A stretch of 64,000 bases of DNA from Bacteroidales bacterium UBA6401 (GTDB taxonomy: Bacteria; Bacteroidota; Bacteroidia; Bacteroidales; UBA932), in NCBI GenBank assembly GCA_002438635.1, contig DJPX01000004.1:9965-73964 (forward strand), in the 5' to 3' direction. The notes beneath the pieces are model-generated. The model ran no database searches and was not told where the DNA came from. It worked only from the letters and a program-made list of their open reading frames with translations. Both the position numbers and the translations under genes were made by a program. Below are positions 35,001 to 43,823 of the stretch, in pieces (position 1 is the first letter of the stretch; every line of letters begins with the position of its first letter).

Positions 35001-36056
35001 TTAAGCCTGTTTTGCCACTTTTTCTGCTAATTCTTTAAATGCCTCTGCATCAGGTCCATCACTGAGGGCTATCGGTTCTCCGCTATCAGCTCGCTGCATT
35101 ACGCTTTGCACTAGTGGAATCTGCTGCAAAAGATCTAGTCCACATTCTCTTGCCATATTCACACCACCATCTCTTCCAAACAAATAATACTTTTCGTCCG
35201 GGTGCTGCGCCGGAGTGAACCACGACATATTCTCTACCAATCCCAATATGCGTCTATGAACATTCTCATTTTGAAACATATTAATGCCTTTCAGTACATC
35301 GGCCAATGCCACCTTTTGAGGTGTAGTAACGATAATAGCGCTCTCCATAGGAATATCCCCAACCAATGTTATATGAATATCACCCGTTCCTGGAGGCATG
35401 TCTATAAGAAGAAAGTCAAGCTCCCCCCATTTAACCTGCAAAATCATCTGTTTCAACGCATTGCACGCCATAGGGCCGCGCCAGATAAGGGCCTGTCCTT
35501 CTGAAGCGAAGTATCCGATTGACATCCACTTCACTCCGTATTTTTCAATCGGAAGTATGAGTGTCTGCCCGTTTTCCTCCACAGCATCGGGCTGAATGTC
35601 TTCTGTACCTGTCATAGTCGGAACGCTTGGCCCGTATACATCGGCATCGGCCAATCCCACTTTATACCCTAAACGGGAAAGTGCTATTGCAAGATTAACC
35701 GCCACTGTGCTTTTTCCTACACCTCCTTTTCCTGAGGCAATACCTATAATATGTTTAACCTGCTTTAACTGAGCATCATCCAACTCCTGTGGCTTTTTCT
35801 TCGCAGCTGCTTCCTCCACGACTATAGCCTTTACTTCTGTATTCATACCTGGGAATGCCCTAATCAAAGCAGCCCGGGTCGCTCCCACCAAATACTCTGT
35901 GAGTGGGTCTCTTCGTTTAGGAAAACCTAGCACCACTTCTATATGGGCATCGTCACATTTCACCTCGTGAACCATCCCCAAATCCACTATATTTCTACTT
36001 CCCCTGCCTGGATGAATAACTTCCTGTAAAACCTGCAATATCTGTTTTCTATCCAT
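35001..36056 (-). CDS. apbC: Mrp/NBP35-family P-loop ATPase lacking the CxxC motif
   Basis: Mrp/ApbC proteins are carriers or scaffolds for Fe-S clusters. The 351-residue protein has an N-terminal MIP18 (DUF59) domain (about 1-80) and a deviant Walker A motif GKGGVGKSTVAVNLA (109-123). DADVYGPSVP and LLIDMPPGTGDIH follow. In many homologues ENMS is followed by CxxC, which holds the bridging cluster; here the segment reads NMSWFTPAQHPDEKYYLFG and has no cysteine. Bacteroidota members seem often to lack it, so this may be lineage-typical. A 14-bp perfect palindrome lies 28 bases upstream of the start. Confidence 0.9.
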   Translation of the reverse strand: MDRKQILQVLQEVIHPGRGSRNIVDLGMVHEVKCDDAHIEVVLGFPKRRDPLTEYLVGATRAALIRAFPGMNTEVKAIVVEEAAAKKKPQELDDAQLKQVKHIIGIASGKGGVGKSTVAVNLAIALSRLGYKVGLADADVYGPSVPTMTGTEDIQPDAVEENGQTLILPIEKYGVKWMSIGYFASEGQALIWRGPMACNALKQMILQVKWGELDFLLIDMPPGTGDIHITLVGDIPMESAIIVTTPQKVALADVLKGINMFQNENVHRRILGLVENMSWFTPAQHPDEKYYLFGRDGGVNMARECGLDLLQQIPLVQSVMQRADSGEPIALSDGPDAEAFKELAEKVAKQA

Positions 36057-36083
36057 ACTAAATCTCTATTTGTAAAGTCAAAA

Positions 36084-36097
36084 GTGTAAATTTACAC
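36084..36097. promoter_or_regulatory. 14-bp perfect palindrome upstream of mrp, possible operator
   Basis: GTGTAAATTTACAC is a perfect palindrome, located 28-41 bases before the mrp start, in the 60-base gap after rnhB. Size and symmetry suit a dimeric repressor. The regulator is unknown. The same GTGTAAA half-site occurs in the hairpin at 12961-12996. Confidence 0.35.
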
Positions 36098-36116
36098 ATT
36101 TTTAGTAACTATACCG

Positions 36117-36728
36117 CTAAAATAATGTCGGCTCCAATTCCTTCGGATGAAAACTCTTTCTGTGATATGGCGTATAGCCATAACGCTTAATCGCCTCTAT
36201 ATGTTCCGCAGTGGGATATCCCATATTATGTTCCCATCCATATTGTGGACATTCTCGGGCCAATTCTCGCATCCTGTCATCCCTATATGTCTTAGCCAAA
36301 ACAGATGCTGCCGCTATGCTTGCATAAGTGGCATCTCCGTGTACAACAGTGCGATATGGAATATCTTCAAAGGCCTTGAATCTATTTCCATCCACCAGAA
36401 TCATCTCTGGTCTTGTGGTTAATCTTGCTAGAGCCCTATGCATTCCCTCCACAGATGCCCATAAAATATTCAGTCTGTCTATATCTTCTGCGCTCACCTC
36501 TTCAACCGCCCACGCAAGAGCGTTTTGTTCAATTATCGGCCTAAGCTCATAACGAGCCTTTTCACTCATTTTCTTCGAATCGTTTAACAAAGGATGATAA
36601 AAGCCTTCCGGCAATATCACAGCTGCAGCATATACAGGACCGGCAAGTGGTCCGCGCCCTGCCTCGTCGCACCCAGCCTCCAGAACACCCTTTTGCATAT
36701 ATGGTCTTAAAAAAGACGAATTCTCCAT
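36117..36728 (-). CDS. rnhB: Ribonuclease HII
   Basis: RNase HII cuts RNA-DNA hybrids and single ribonucleotides in DNA. The 203-residue protein has the first acidic pair in EAGCDEAGRGPLAGPVYAAA (about 17-36), ILVDGNRF at about 110, and the third acidic residue in ASVLAKTYRDDRM at about 146. GYPTAEHIEAIKRYGYTPYHRKSF is the standard C-terminal block. The start at 36728 is the only ATG that keeps the short N-terminal extension. It faces the MFS transporter gene across a 166-base gap with no clear consensus promoter. It is first in the series rnhB-mrp-mutS-receptor-DUF4249. Confidence 0.95.
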   Translation of the reverse strand: MENSSFLRPYMQKGVLEAGCDEAGRGPLAGPVYAAAVILPEGFYHPLLNDSKKMSEKARYELRPIIEQNALAWAVEEVSAEDIDRLNILWASVEGMHRALARLTTRPEMILVDGNRFKAFEDIPYRTVVHGDATYASIAAASVLAKTYRDDRMRELARECPQYGWEHNMGYPTAEHIEAIKRYGYTPYHRKSFHPKELEPTLF

Positions 36729-36894
36729 AGCCTATTCTATTATTTAATTCATTATTTGCCATAGCACACGAAGATACGAAAATTTTAGAGTTGTTTTGAG
36801 GGCTTAAATAATGTAAAAAAAAGCATTTCAATCGTCTATTATATGTGAGTGAACTTTACTCCGCTTAGCTAATTACGAAAACAAACCACAGAAA

Positions 36895-38160
36895 ATGAAA
36901 ACTAAAAAAAACCCTTCTCCTATAAAATGGGTACCTACCCTATACTTTGCCATGGGTCTTCCATTCGTAGTCTTAAATATGGTCTGCGCCGTGATGTATA
37001 AAGATCTTGGCATTTCCGATGCTAAAATAGCCTTCTGGACCTCTCTTATAATGTGGCCATGGACTATAAAATTTTTATGGAGCCCTATTCTAGAACTATT
37101 TAAAACACGTAAGTTCTTTGTCGTCCTAACGCAGATAGTCTCAGGCGTTTTGTTCGGTCTGGTAGCATTGGCCCTTAACCTACCCTCCTTTTTCGCCATA
37201 AGTATAGCACTGCTATCTGTAGTGGCCTTTAGTGGAGCCACTCATGACATAGTAGCAGATGGAACATACATGTCAGAATTGAATAAAGAAGAGCAGGCAC
37301 GATGGATCGGGTGGCAAGGAGCATTTTACAATATTGCCAAACTCGCAGCTACCGGAGGTCTAGTTTGGCTTGCCGGATGGTTAAGCGACAAATATGACTC
37401 TCCGGTCAGGGCTTGGACCATCGTTTTTTCCATCCTTGGAGTCTTGATGCTATGCTTCGGGCTTTATCATTGGAAGGTTCTTCCATGCACCCAACAGCCA
37501 CGTACCCTTTCAAAAGCTAATACATTCGGAAATGGGCTTAAAGAAGTGTTTGCAGATTTTTTCCAAAAGAAACACATCTGGTACTATATAGCATTCATAA
37601 TAATCTATCGCTTAGGGGAAGGCTTTGTTATGAAGATCGTTCCTCTGTTTTTGAAAGCCGACACAGCCTCTGGCGGGCTTGGCCTTAGTAATCAACAGAT
37701 AGGCATTTGGTATGGTACATTCGGGGCAGCAGCATTTGTACTCGGGTCATTACTTGCAGGCTACTATATTGCATCACGCGGTTTAAAGCGCACCTTATTT
37801 TCACTATGTTGCGTCTTCAATATCCCTTTTATAGTTTACGCCTTACTCGCTTGGTTTCAACCGGAGTCAATGTGGCTAATAGGTGGAGGTATCGCTTTGG
37901 AATATTTCGGTTATGGCTTCGGATTTGTAGGATTGACCTTATTTATGATGCAACAAGTCGCACCGGGCAAACACCAGACAGCACACTACGCCATCGCTTC
38001 CGGGATAATGAATCTGTCCGTTATGCTTACGGGCGCCGTTTCCGGATTTCTTAGCGACGCTCTAGGCTATAAAGTCTTCTTCCTTGCAGTGATGTTTGCT
38101 ACTATTCCTGCTTTCGTTATGTCTAAACGTATTCCTTTCTCACATCCTGATGGAAAATAA
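36895..38160 (+). CDS. MFS transporter, probable Man-GlcNAc importer of the N-glycan locus
   Basis: The 421-residue protein has about 12 membrane segments and the layout of the major facilitator superfamily, with similarity to the AmpG-like group (PTLYFAMGLPFVVLNM at the start; SFDIVADGTYMSEL-like block ATHDIVADGTYMSELNKEEQ at about 120). It should import small sugars across the inner membrane. It is followed after 39 bases by GH130 and then by two GH92 genes. In Bacteroides thetaiotaomicron an MFS gene beside the GH130 gene BT1033 has been proposed to import mannosyl-GlcNAc from N-glycans, and I infer the same here. Confidence 0.85.
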   Translation: MKTKKNPSPIKWVPTLYFAMGLPFVVLNMVCAVMYKDLGISDAKIAFWTSLIMWPWTIKFLWSPILELFKTRKFFVVLTQIVSGVLFGLVALALNLPSFFAISIALLSVVAFSGATHDIVADGTYMSELNKEEQARWIGWQGAFYNIAKLAATGGLVWLAGWLSDKYDSPVRAWTIVFSILGVLMLCFGLYHWKVLPCTQQPRTLSKANTFGNGLKEVFADFFQKKHIWYYIAFIIIYRLGEGFVMKIVPLFLKADTASGGLGLSNQQIGIWYGTFGAAAFVLGSLLAGYYIASRGLKRTLFSLCCVFNIPFIVYALLAWFQPESMWLIGGGIALEYFGYGFGFVGLTLFMMQQVAPGKHQTAHYAIASGIMNLSVMLTGAVSGFLSDALGYKVFFLAVMFATIPAFVMSKRIPFSHPDGK

Positions 38161-38199
38161 ATCAGCATATAAAACGTTAATTTTAATATACACAAACTA

Positions 38200-39213
38200 A
38201 TGAAGAATAAAAACTTATGGATTGCCGGAGAGGCTCTTCCCGATATGCCTTGGCAAGAAAGATCACAAGACTGCAAACAAGTAATGTGGAGATACGAGAA
38301 TAACCCCATTATCGGGCGACACGAATTAAGCACATCCAACTCCATATTCAATTCCGCGGTCGTGCCTTTTAAAAAAGGCCAATATAACTATGCCGGGGTG
38401 TTTCGCTGCGACGACACTAACCGGCGAATGAGACTTCACGTCGGCTTTTCAGTTGATGGGCTAAAATGGGACATTCGTGAGGACGATGTAACTTTTACCG
38501 AAGCGGATCCGGAAGTGGGCACGTGGGTCTATGGATATGATCCACGCGTGTGTAAGATTGAAGATAAATACTATGTAACATGGTGCAATGGCTATTATGG
38601 CCCTACAATAGGCGTAGCGTGGACAACAGATTTCGAAACATTCCACCAGGAAGAAAATGCCTTCCTTCCATATAACAGAAATGGTGTTCTTTTCCCACGA
38701 AAAATAAACGGGCGTTTCGCAATGCTTTCACGCCCTAGCGACACTGGACATACGGCTTTTGGTGACATTTTTTATTCAGAATCTCCGGATCTTGAATTTT
38801 GGGGACACCATCGCCACGTTATGTCACCTGCCGCCTTTGAAAAAAGTGCTTGGCAATGTATGAAAATAGGAGCAGGTCCTATCCCGATTGAAACCTCTGA
38901 AGGATGGTTACTCATCTACCACGGAGTACTTCACTCTTGTAATGGATATGTCTATGCCTTCGGCTCTGCTCTTCTGGATCTTGAAAAGCCTTGGAAAGTA
39001 ATTGCAAGAAGCGGCCCGTATCTAATTTCTCCACAGGAGCCATACGAGTGTATGGGAGATGTTCCTAATGTAACCTTCCCTTGTGCTTCCTTGCACGACC
39101 CGCAAACAGGAAGAATCGCTGTATACTATGGATGTGCGGACTCTGTTACCGGAATAGCTTTCGGATACATAGATGAGATAATCGAGTTTACAAAAAACAA
39201 TTCCATAATTTAG
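38200..39213 (+). CDS. GH130 beta-mannosyl phosphorylase (probably Man-GlcNAc phosphorylase)
   Basis: GH130 enzymes split beta-mannosides with phosphate to give mannose 1-phosphate. The 337-residue protein has no signal peptide and so is cytoplasmic. Family signatures are FNSAVVPF (about 50-57), YAGVFRCDDTNRRMRLH and YGYDPRVCKIEDKYYVTWCNG, in which D114 is the likely general acid. Phosphate-binding Arg/His residues lie in MLSRPSDTGHTAFGDIFYSESPDLEFWG and LIYHGV. The context (MFS, GH92, GH18, SusCD) favours beta-1,4-mannosyl-N-acetylglucosamine as substrate. Mannosylglucose or mannobiose phosphorylase activity cannot be excluded from sequence. Confidence 0.88.
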   Translation: MKNKNLWIAGEALPDMPWQERSQDCKQVMWRYENNPIIGRHELSTSNSIFNSAVVPFKKGQYNYAGVFRCDDTNRRMRLHVGFSVDGLKWDIREDDVTFTEADPEVGTWVYGYDPRVCKIEDKYYVTWCNGYYGPTIGVAWTTDFETFHQEENAFLPYNRNGVLFPRKINGRFAMLSRPSDTGHTAFGDIFYSESPDLEFWGHHRHVMSPAAFEKSAWQCMKIGAGPIPIETSEGWLLIYHGVLHSCNGYVYAFGSALLDLEKPWKVIARSGPYLISPQEPYECMGDVPNVTFPCASLHDPQTGRIAVYYGCADSVTGIAFGYIDEIIEFTKNNSII

Positions 39214-39232
39214 AGGTGTTTTATTTAAGTGT

Positions 39233-41521
39233 ATGAAACCAGCGCTATCCCTTGTCTCATTCTGCACGGCTACGCTTTCTCTTGTTGCCTCTATCTGTCC
39301 AAGTCGAGCAGAAAACTACACCTCTTATGTAAACCCGTTCATAGGCACGACAAATTTCGGAGCTACGAACCCTGGGGCCATTTGCCCTAATGGAATGATG
39401 TCTGTCGTTCCGTTTAATGTAATGGGCTCCGAAGATAATCTCTATGATAAAGACGCACGATGGTGGTCGACCCCATACGAACGGCACAATAGTTTTTTTA
39501 CGGGCTTTGCACATGGTGCTCTAAGTGGAGTAGGATGCCCTGATCTGGGATCTCTGCTAACTATGGCCACTACAGGAGAACTGGATGTCGACTACCATAA
39601 TTATGGCTCGAACTATAGCAACGAGCAAGCCACACCCGGATACTATTCCCTTTCCCTTGGCAAATACGGAATACTTGCTGAGGCCACTGCCACAGAAAGA
39701 ACCTCCATCGAAAGATATACCTTTCCAAAAGGGCAGGGAAATATCCTGATTAATCTTGGCGAAGGACTTACGAATGAGTCTGGTGCTATGGTTCGCAAAG
39801 TAAGTGATACCGAAATCGAGGGAATGAAACTATTTGGCACTTTCGGATATACTCCGCAAGCCGTTTTCCCCGTCTATTTTGTTATGCGAGTAAGCAGATT
39901 GCCTTCCGACTCGGGATATTGGAAAAAACAGCCTCCAAAATACGGAGTAGAAGCCCAGTGGGACAAAGATAGTGGCAAATATAAACTCTACCATAGTTAC
40001 GGCCGCGAACTTGCTGGAGATGATGTAGGTTATTGGTTTAGTTTTAATAATCTTTTAGAAGGGGAGCAGATTGAAGTTAGAATGGGTATTTCTTATGTAA
40101 GCATAGAAAATGCCCGCTTAAATCTCGAAACAGAACAACACTTTTCTGATAATGGTCGTGCTTTATCTTTTGATGAAGTCCGCAAGGCGGCGTCAGAGAA
40201 ATGGAATTCACTCTTGGGAAGAATCCGAATTCAAGGTGGCACTCATCAGCAACGCATCGTATTCTATACTGCACTTTATCATGCGCTTATACATCCAAAT
40301 ATTCTTAATGATGTCAATGGTGAATATCCTATAATGGAACATAGTGGGAAGACAGGCCATACTGATAAGACTCGATATACGGTTTTTTCTCTATGGGATA
40401 CATATCGGAACCTACACCAGTTGCTCACTCTCGTCTATCCGGAAAAACAAATAGATATGCTCCGTTCAATGGTGGGGATGTACGAAGAATGGGGTTGGCT
40501 TCCAAAATGGGAACTCTATGGAAGGGAAACTTTCGTTATGGAGGGAGACCCGGCGGTACCGGTAATTGTGGATAGTTGGATGAAAGGTCTAAGAGACTTT
40601 GATATAGAAAAGGCTTACGAGGCTATGTGTAAATCCGCTTTCACAAATGGAGAGAATAATCCACTTCGACCAGACAATGACCCATATATGAGTAGAGGTT
40701 ACATTCCACTTGGATTCTACTCAGCCGACCTATCTGGGGACAACTCTGTGGCACACTCCCTCGAATACTATGTGGCAGACAACGCACTTGCCCTTCTTGC
40801 CGACTCCCTCGGACACCACGACAAGGCACAAGTCCTTAAAAAGCGTTCTCTTGGATATCATAACTACTATGACCACGAATATGGATGTTTTCGTCCCATT
40901 CAGCCAGATGGCCAATTTCTCTCACCTTTCAACCCGCGTCAAGGCGAAAATTTCGAACCGGTGCCCGGCTTTCACGAGGGTTCGGCTTGGAACTACACAT
41001 TTTATGTTCCACACGACATCCCCGGCCTTGCAAAACTTATGGGCGGAAAACGCCAATTCATTTCAAAACTTCAAAAGATCTTTGATGAAGGCCTTTATGA
41101 TCCTGCCAATGAGCCGGACATAGCATATCCATACCTATTCAGCCGATTTAGAGGAGAAGAGTGGAGAACTTGGAAGCTTACCTCGACACTTCTGGCAAAA
41201 CATTTTCGGAATGCGCCAGATGGCATCCCAGGAAACGATGACACCGGTGTAATGTCAACATGGGCAATATTCACTATGCTTGGCTTCTATCCGGACTGTC
41301 CGGGAGAACCATATTACACACTGACCATCCCCACATTCGATCGCGCAGAGATTGACACCGAGTATGGAACCATAGTAATCGAAAAACCTGATGGTCTAGA
41401 TGGTTCGTCTGTCAAACGCACAGACAATGTACGTGTTCTGCTTGACGGACACCGATTAGGGAAACTAAGAATAAGCCACAAGGAACTCGTAGAGGGAAAA
41501 TCAATCGTTTTCAAGAAATAA
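39233..41521 (+). CDS. GH92 exo-alpha-mannosidase 1, secreted
   Basis: GH92 enzymes are calcium-dependent inverting exo-alpha-mannosidases. The 762-residue protein starts with a signal peptide (about residues 1-26, ending CPSRA). The N-terminal beta domain begins YTSYVNPFIGTTNFGATNPGA, and the alpha/alpha barrel has FSLWDTYRNLHQLLTLVYPE, GFHEGSAWNYTFYVPHDI, and the catalytic region GNDDTGVMSTWAIFTMLGFYP. In the substrate loop it reads ANEPDIAYPYLF, lacking the HGNEPSHH form of its neighbour, so linkage preference may differ (for example alpha-1,3). It begins 20 bases after GH130 and is followed after 7 bases by the second GH92 gene. Confidence 0.93.
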   Translation: MKPALSLVSFCTATLSLVASICPSRAENYTSYVNPFIGTTNFGATNPGAICPNGMMSVVPFNVMGSEDNLYDKDARWWSTPYERHNSFFTGFAHGALSGVGCPDLGSLLTMATTGELDVDYHNYGSNYSNEQATPGYYSLSLGKYGILAEATATERTSIERYTFPKGQGNILINLGEGLTNESGAMVRKVSDTEIEGMKLFGTFGYTPQAVFPVYFVMRVSRLPSDSGYWKKQPPKYGVEAQWDKDSGKYKLYHSYGRELAGDDVGYWFSFNNLLEGEQIEVRMGISYVSIENARLNLETEQHFSDNGRALSFDEVRKAASEKWNSLLGRIRIQGGTHQQRIVFYTALYHALIHPNILNDVNGEYPIMEHSGKTGHTDKTRYTVFSLWDTYRNLHQLLTLVYPEKQIDMLRSMVGMYEEWGWLPKWELYGRETFVMEGDPAVPVIVDSWMKGLRDFDIEKAYEAMCKSAFTNGENNPLRPDNDPYMSRGYIPLGFYSADLSGDNSVAHSLEYYVADNALALLADSLGHHDKAQVLKKRSLGYHNYYDHEYGCFRPIQPDGQFLSPFNPRQGENFEPVPGFHEGSAWNYTFYVPHDIPGLAKLMGGKRQFISKLQKIFDEGLYDPANEPDIAYPYLFSRFRGEEWRTWKLTSTLLAKHFRNAPDGIPGNDDTGVMSTWAIFTMLGFYPDCPGEPYYTLTIPTFDRAEIDTEYGTIVIEKPDGLDGSSVKRTDNVRVLLDGHRLGKLRISHKELVEGKSIVFKK

Positions 41522-41527
41522 AAGAAT

Positions 41528-43747
41528 ATGACTTTATCAAAAACAATACTTCTCGCAACTGCCTTATCCATTATGGCAAGCTGCTGTACGACACACAATA
41601 AAGATTTCACACAATGGGTCGACACTAAAATAGGGACAGGAGGTCACGGGCATGTCTTTGTAGGAGCCAATGTTCCATTCGGAATGGTTCAACTTGGCCC
41701 TACCAGCATCCCACAGACTTGGGATTGGTGCTCTGGTTACCACGAATCTGATTCAACCATTATCGGATTTTCCCATACACACTTAAGTGGAACAGGTATA
41801 GGTGATCTATTTGATATTACAGTGATGCCACTCGTAGGGGATGTAACATACGCAAGAGGCACAGAAGACGACCCCGATTCTGGAATGTGGTCATACGGAG
41901 AGCGGAGTAAAGAAATTTCAAAACCAGGGTACTATAGTATTCCTCTTTTACGATATGGAATAAAGGCAGAACTTACCGCCACAAGTAGAGTAGGAATGCA
42001 TCGTTATACGTTTCCTACGTCTGATAACGCCGCAATAGTATTCGACCTTTCAAATGGAGGCTGCTGGGACAAAGCTACTGAAACCTTTATACAAATAGAA
42101 AATGAAAGGCGTATTTCCGGATGGAGATTCTCCACTGGATGGGCCAAGAATCAAAAAGTGTTTTTCGTAGCTGAAACCTCCGAGCCTTTTATCCTTCCTG
42201 AACTAATTGATGCTAACGGGCAAAGAACTACGTTAGGTACGCAGGCAAGATTCTGCCGTCTGAACTTTTTAACGCAAGAAGGCGATCAAATACTTCTTAA
42301 AGTCGCCCTCTCCCCAGTAAGTATTGAAGGCGCTATCCTAAATCTCGAAACAGAACTTGATGGATGGGACTTTGAGAAGACTCGACTTTTAGCAAAAACT
42401 CAATGGAATAAAGAGCTGGGCAAAGCCCGCGTAACCCCTGCAAATGGAAACAACAACGAAGCATTGAAGTGTTTCTATACAGCATTATATCACACAATGA
42501 TAGCACCTAGCGATTTCTGCGATGTGAATGGAGAATATCGTGGGGCCGATGGTGAAATCCACAAAGGAGCCAATTATACCACTCGCACTACCTTCTCCCT
42601 ATGGGATACATATCGCGCACAAATGCCCCTAATGACACTGCTTCATAGAGAAAAAATGCCGGACATCATCAATACGATGCTCGCTATATGTGATGAACAA
42701 GGCAGACTTCCCGTTTGGCATCTCTGGGGTAACGAAACGGATTGTATGGTAGGTAATCCCGGTATTCCTGTCATCGCTGACGCAATCGTCAAAAACATTC
42801 CTGGATTTGATAGAAAAAAGGCGTTTAATGCCATTATAAAAACAAGCGAAGAAAAAGGACGTGGCGGCGAATTGCGCGACAAATATGGCTATATCCCTTG
42901 CGATCTTATGAATGAAGCAGTAGCCTACGATATGGAATATGCATTGGCCGATGGCGCTGCGGCACTAGCTGCCGAAGCCCTTGGAAAAACTCAGGAAGCC
43001 CAAAGGTTTAGAGAGAAGAGTCACTCGTGGAGGCATTATTTCGATAAAAAAAGCGGATTTGTCCGTGGTCTTGACAGTCATGGCGGATGGAGGACGCCAT
43101 TTAATCCGTACGCATCGGAACATCGGGCCGATGACTACTGCGAAGGGAATGCTTGGCAATACACTTGGCTTGCCCCACACGATGTAAAAGGATTAGAAGA
43201 ATGTTTCGGCGGTCGTGAAAAGATGCTTGCCAAACTAGATTCACTCTTCACTGTCAGCTCAGAAATAGATGGGGCTGTAAGTTCACCTGACATTTCCGGT
43301 CTAATTGGCCAATATGCCCACGGCAACGAGCCAAGCCACCATATCATCTACCTCTACACTATGCTTGGCCAGAGTCATAAAACCGCCGATTTAGTACATA
43401 GGGTACTATCTGAATTATATCACCCGCAACCAGATGGGCTCTCCGGGAATGAAGATGTCGGTCAGATGTCAGCATGGTATGCTCTTTCTTCTATGGGATT
43501 CTATGAAGTCGAGCCTGGCTCCGGAAGGTATTGGTTCGGCACCCCTGCATTTAAAGAATTACGCATCGATCTAGCTGCACAAGGAGTTAAAGCTGAAAAA
43601 ACGAACTTCACCATAAAGGCAAATGGCCTTAGCGAAACTAAACGCTACATTCGTAGCGCTAGGTTGAATGGAACTCTGCTTGATAGACCTTACGTAACAT
43701 ATAGCGAAATAATGTCGGGAGGAGAACTCACATTCGAAATGGAATAG
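41528..43747 (+). CDS. GH92 exo-alpha-mannosidase 2, probable alpha-1,2 type, lipoprotein
   Basis: This 739-residue GH92 protein begins with a type II signal peptide (MTLSKTILLATALSIMASCC, lipobox MASC), so it is lipid-anchored. It has WVDTKIGTGGHGHVFVGANVPFGMVQLGP at the start, FSLWDTYRAQMPLMTLLHRE, NETDCMVGNPGIPVI, DYCEGNAWQYTWLAPHDVKG, then HGNEPSHH and the catalytic GNEDVGQMSAWYALSSMGFY. The His-Glu containing HGNEPSHH loop is the feature reported for alpha-1,2-specific GH92 enzymes such as BT3990. It would trim the outer alpha-1,2 mannoses of high-mannose glycans. The gene is followed by a bidirectional terminator. Confidence 0.93.
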   Translation: MTLSKTILLATALSIMASCCTTHNKDFTQWVDTKIGTGGHGHVFVGANVPFGMVQLGPTSIPQTWDWCSGYHESDSTIIGFSHTHLSGTGIGDLFDITVMPLVGDVTYARGTEDDPDSGMWSYGERSKEISKPGYYSIPLLRYGIKAELTATSRVGMHRYTFPTSDNAAIVFDLSNGGCWDKATETFIQIENERRISGWRFSTGWAKNQKVFFVAETSEPFILPELIDANGQRTTLGTQARFCRLNFLTQEGDQILLKVALSPVSIEGAILNLETELDGWDFEKTRLLAKTQWNKELGKARVTPANGNNNEALKCFYTALYHTMIAPSDFCDVNGEYRGADGEIHKGANYTTRTTFSLWDTYRAQMPLMTLLHREKMPDIINTMLAICDEQGRLPVWHLWGNETDCMVGNPGIPVIADAIVKNIPGFDRKKAFNAIIKTSEEKGRGGELRDKYGYIPCDLMNEAVAYDMEYALADGAAALAAEALGKTQEAQRFREKSHSWRHYFDKKSGFVRGLDSHGGWRTPFNPYASEHRADDYCEGNAWQYTWLAPHDVKGLEECFGGREKMLAKLDSLFTVSSEIDGAVSSPDISGLIGQYAHGNEPSHHIIYLYTMLGQSHKTADLVHRVLSELYHPQPDGLSGNEDVGQMSAWYALSSMGFYEVEPGSGRYWFGTPAFKELRIDLAAQGVKAEKTNFTIKANGLSETKRYIRSARLNGTLLDRPYVTYSEIMSGGELTFEME

Positions 43748-43786
43748 CGATTGCGCACGGTGATACGGCCTGTGTGCAAAAGAAAA

Positions 43787-43813
43787 GGGGCTTGACTAAT
43801 TTTAGTCAGCCCC
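43787..43813. terminator. Bidirectional terminator between GH92 and CotH genes
   Basis: GGGGCTTGACTAA pairs with TTAGTCAGCCCC (12 bp with one bulged base) around a 3-base loop. A-rich sequence precedes it and ATTTTC follows, so it can act on both strands. It lies between the convergent ends of GH92 (43747) and the CotH gene (43824). A weaker GCGCAC/GTGTGC hairpin lies just before it, at about 43752-43778. Confidence 0.75.
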
Positions 43814-43823
43814 ATTTTCATTA

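Noticed and set aside
40710..41123. 137-codon plus-strand frame inside GH92
   Set aside because: It lies in another frame of a well supported GH92 gene, has no recognisable motif, and is rich in Thr/Pro/His as expected from a shadow frame.
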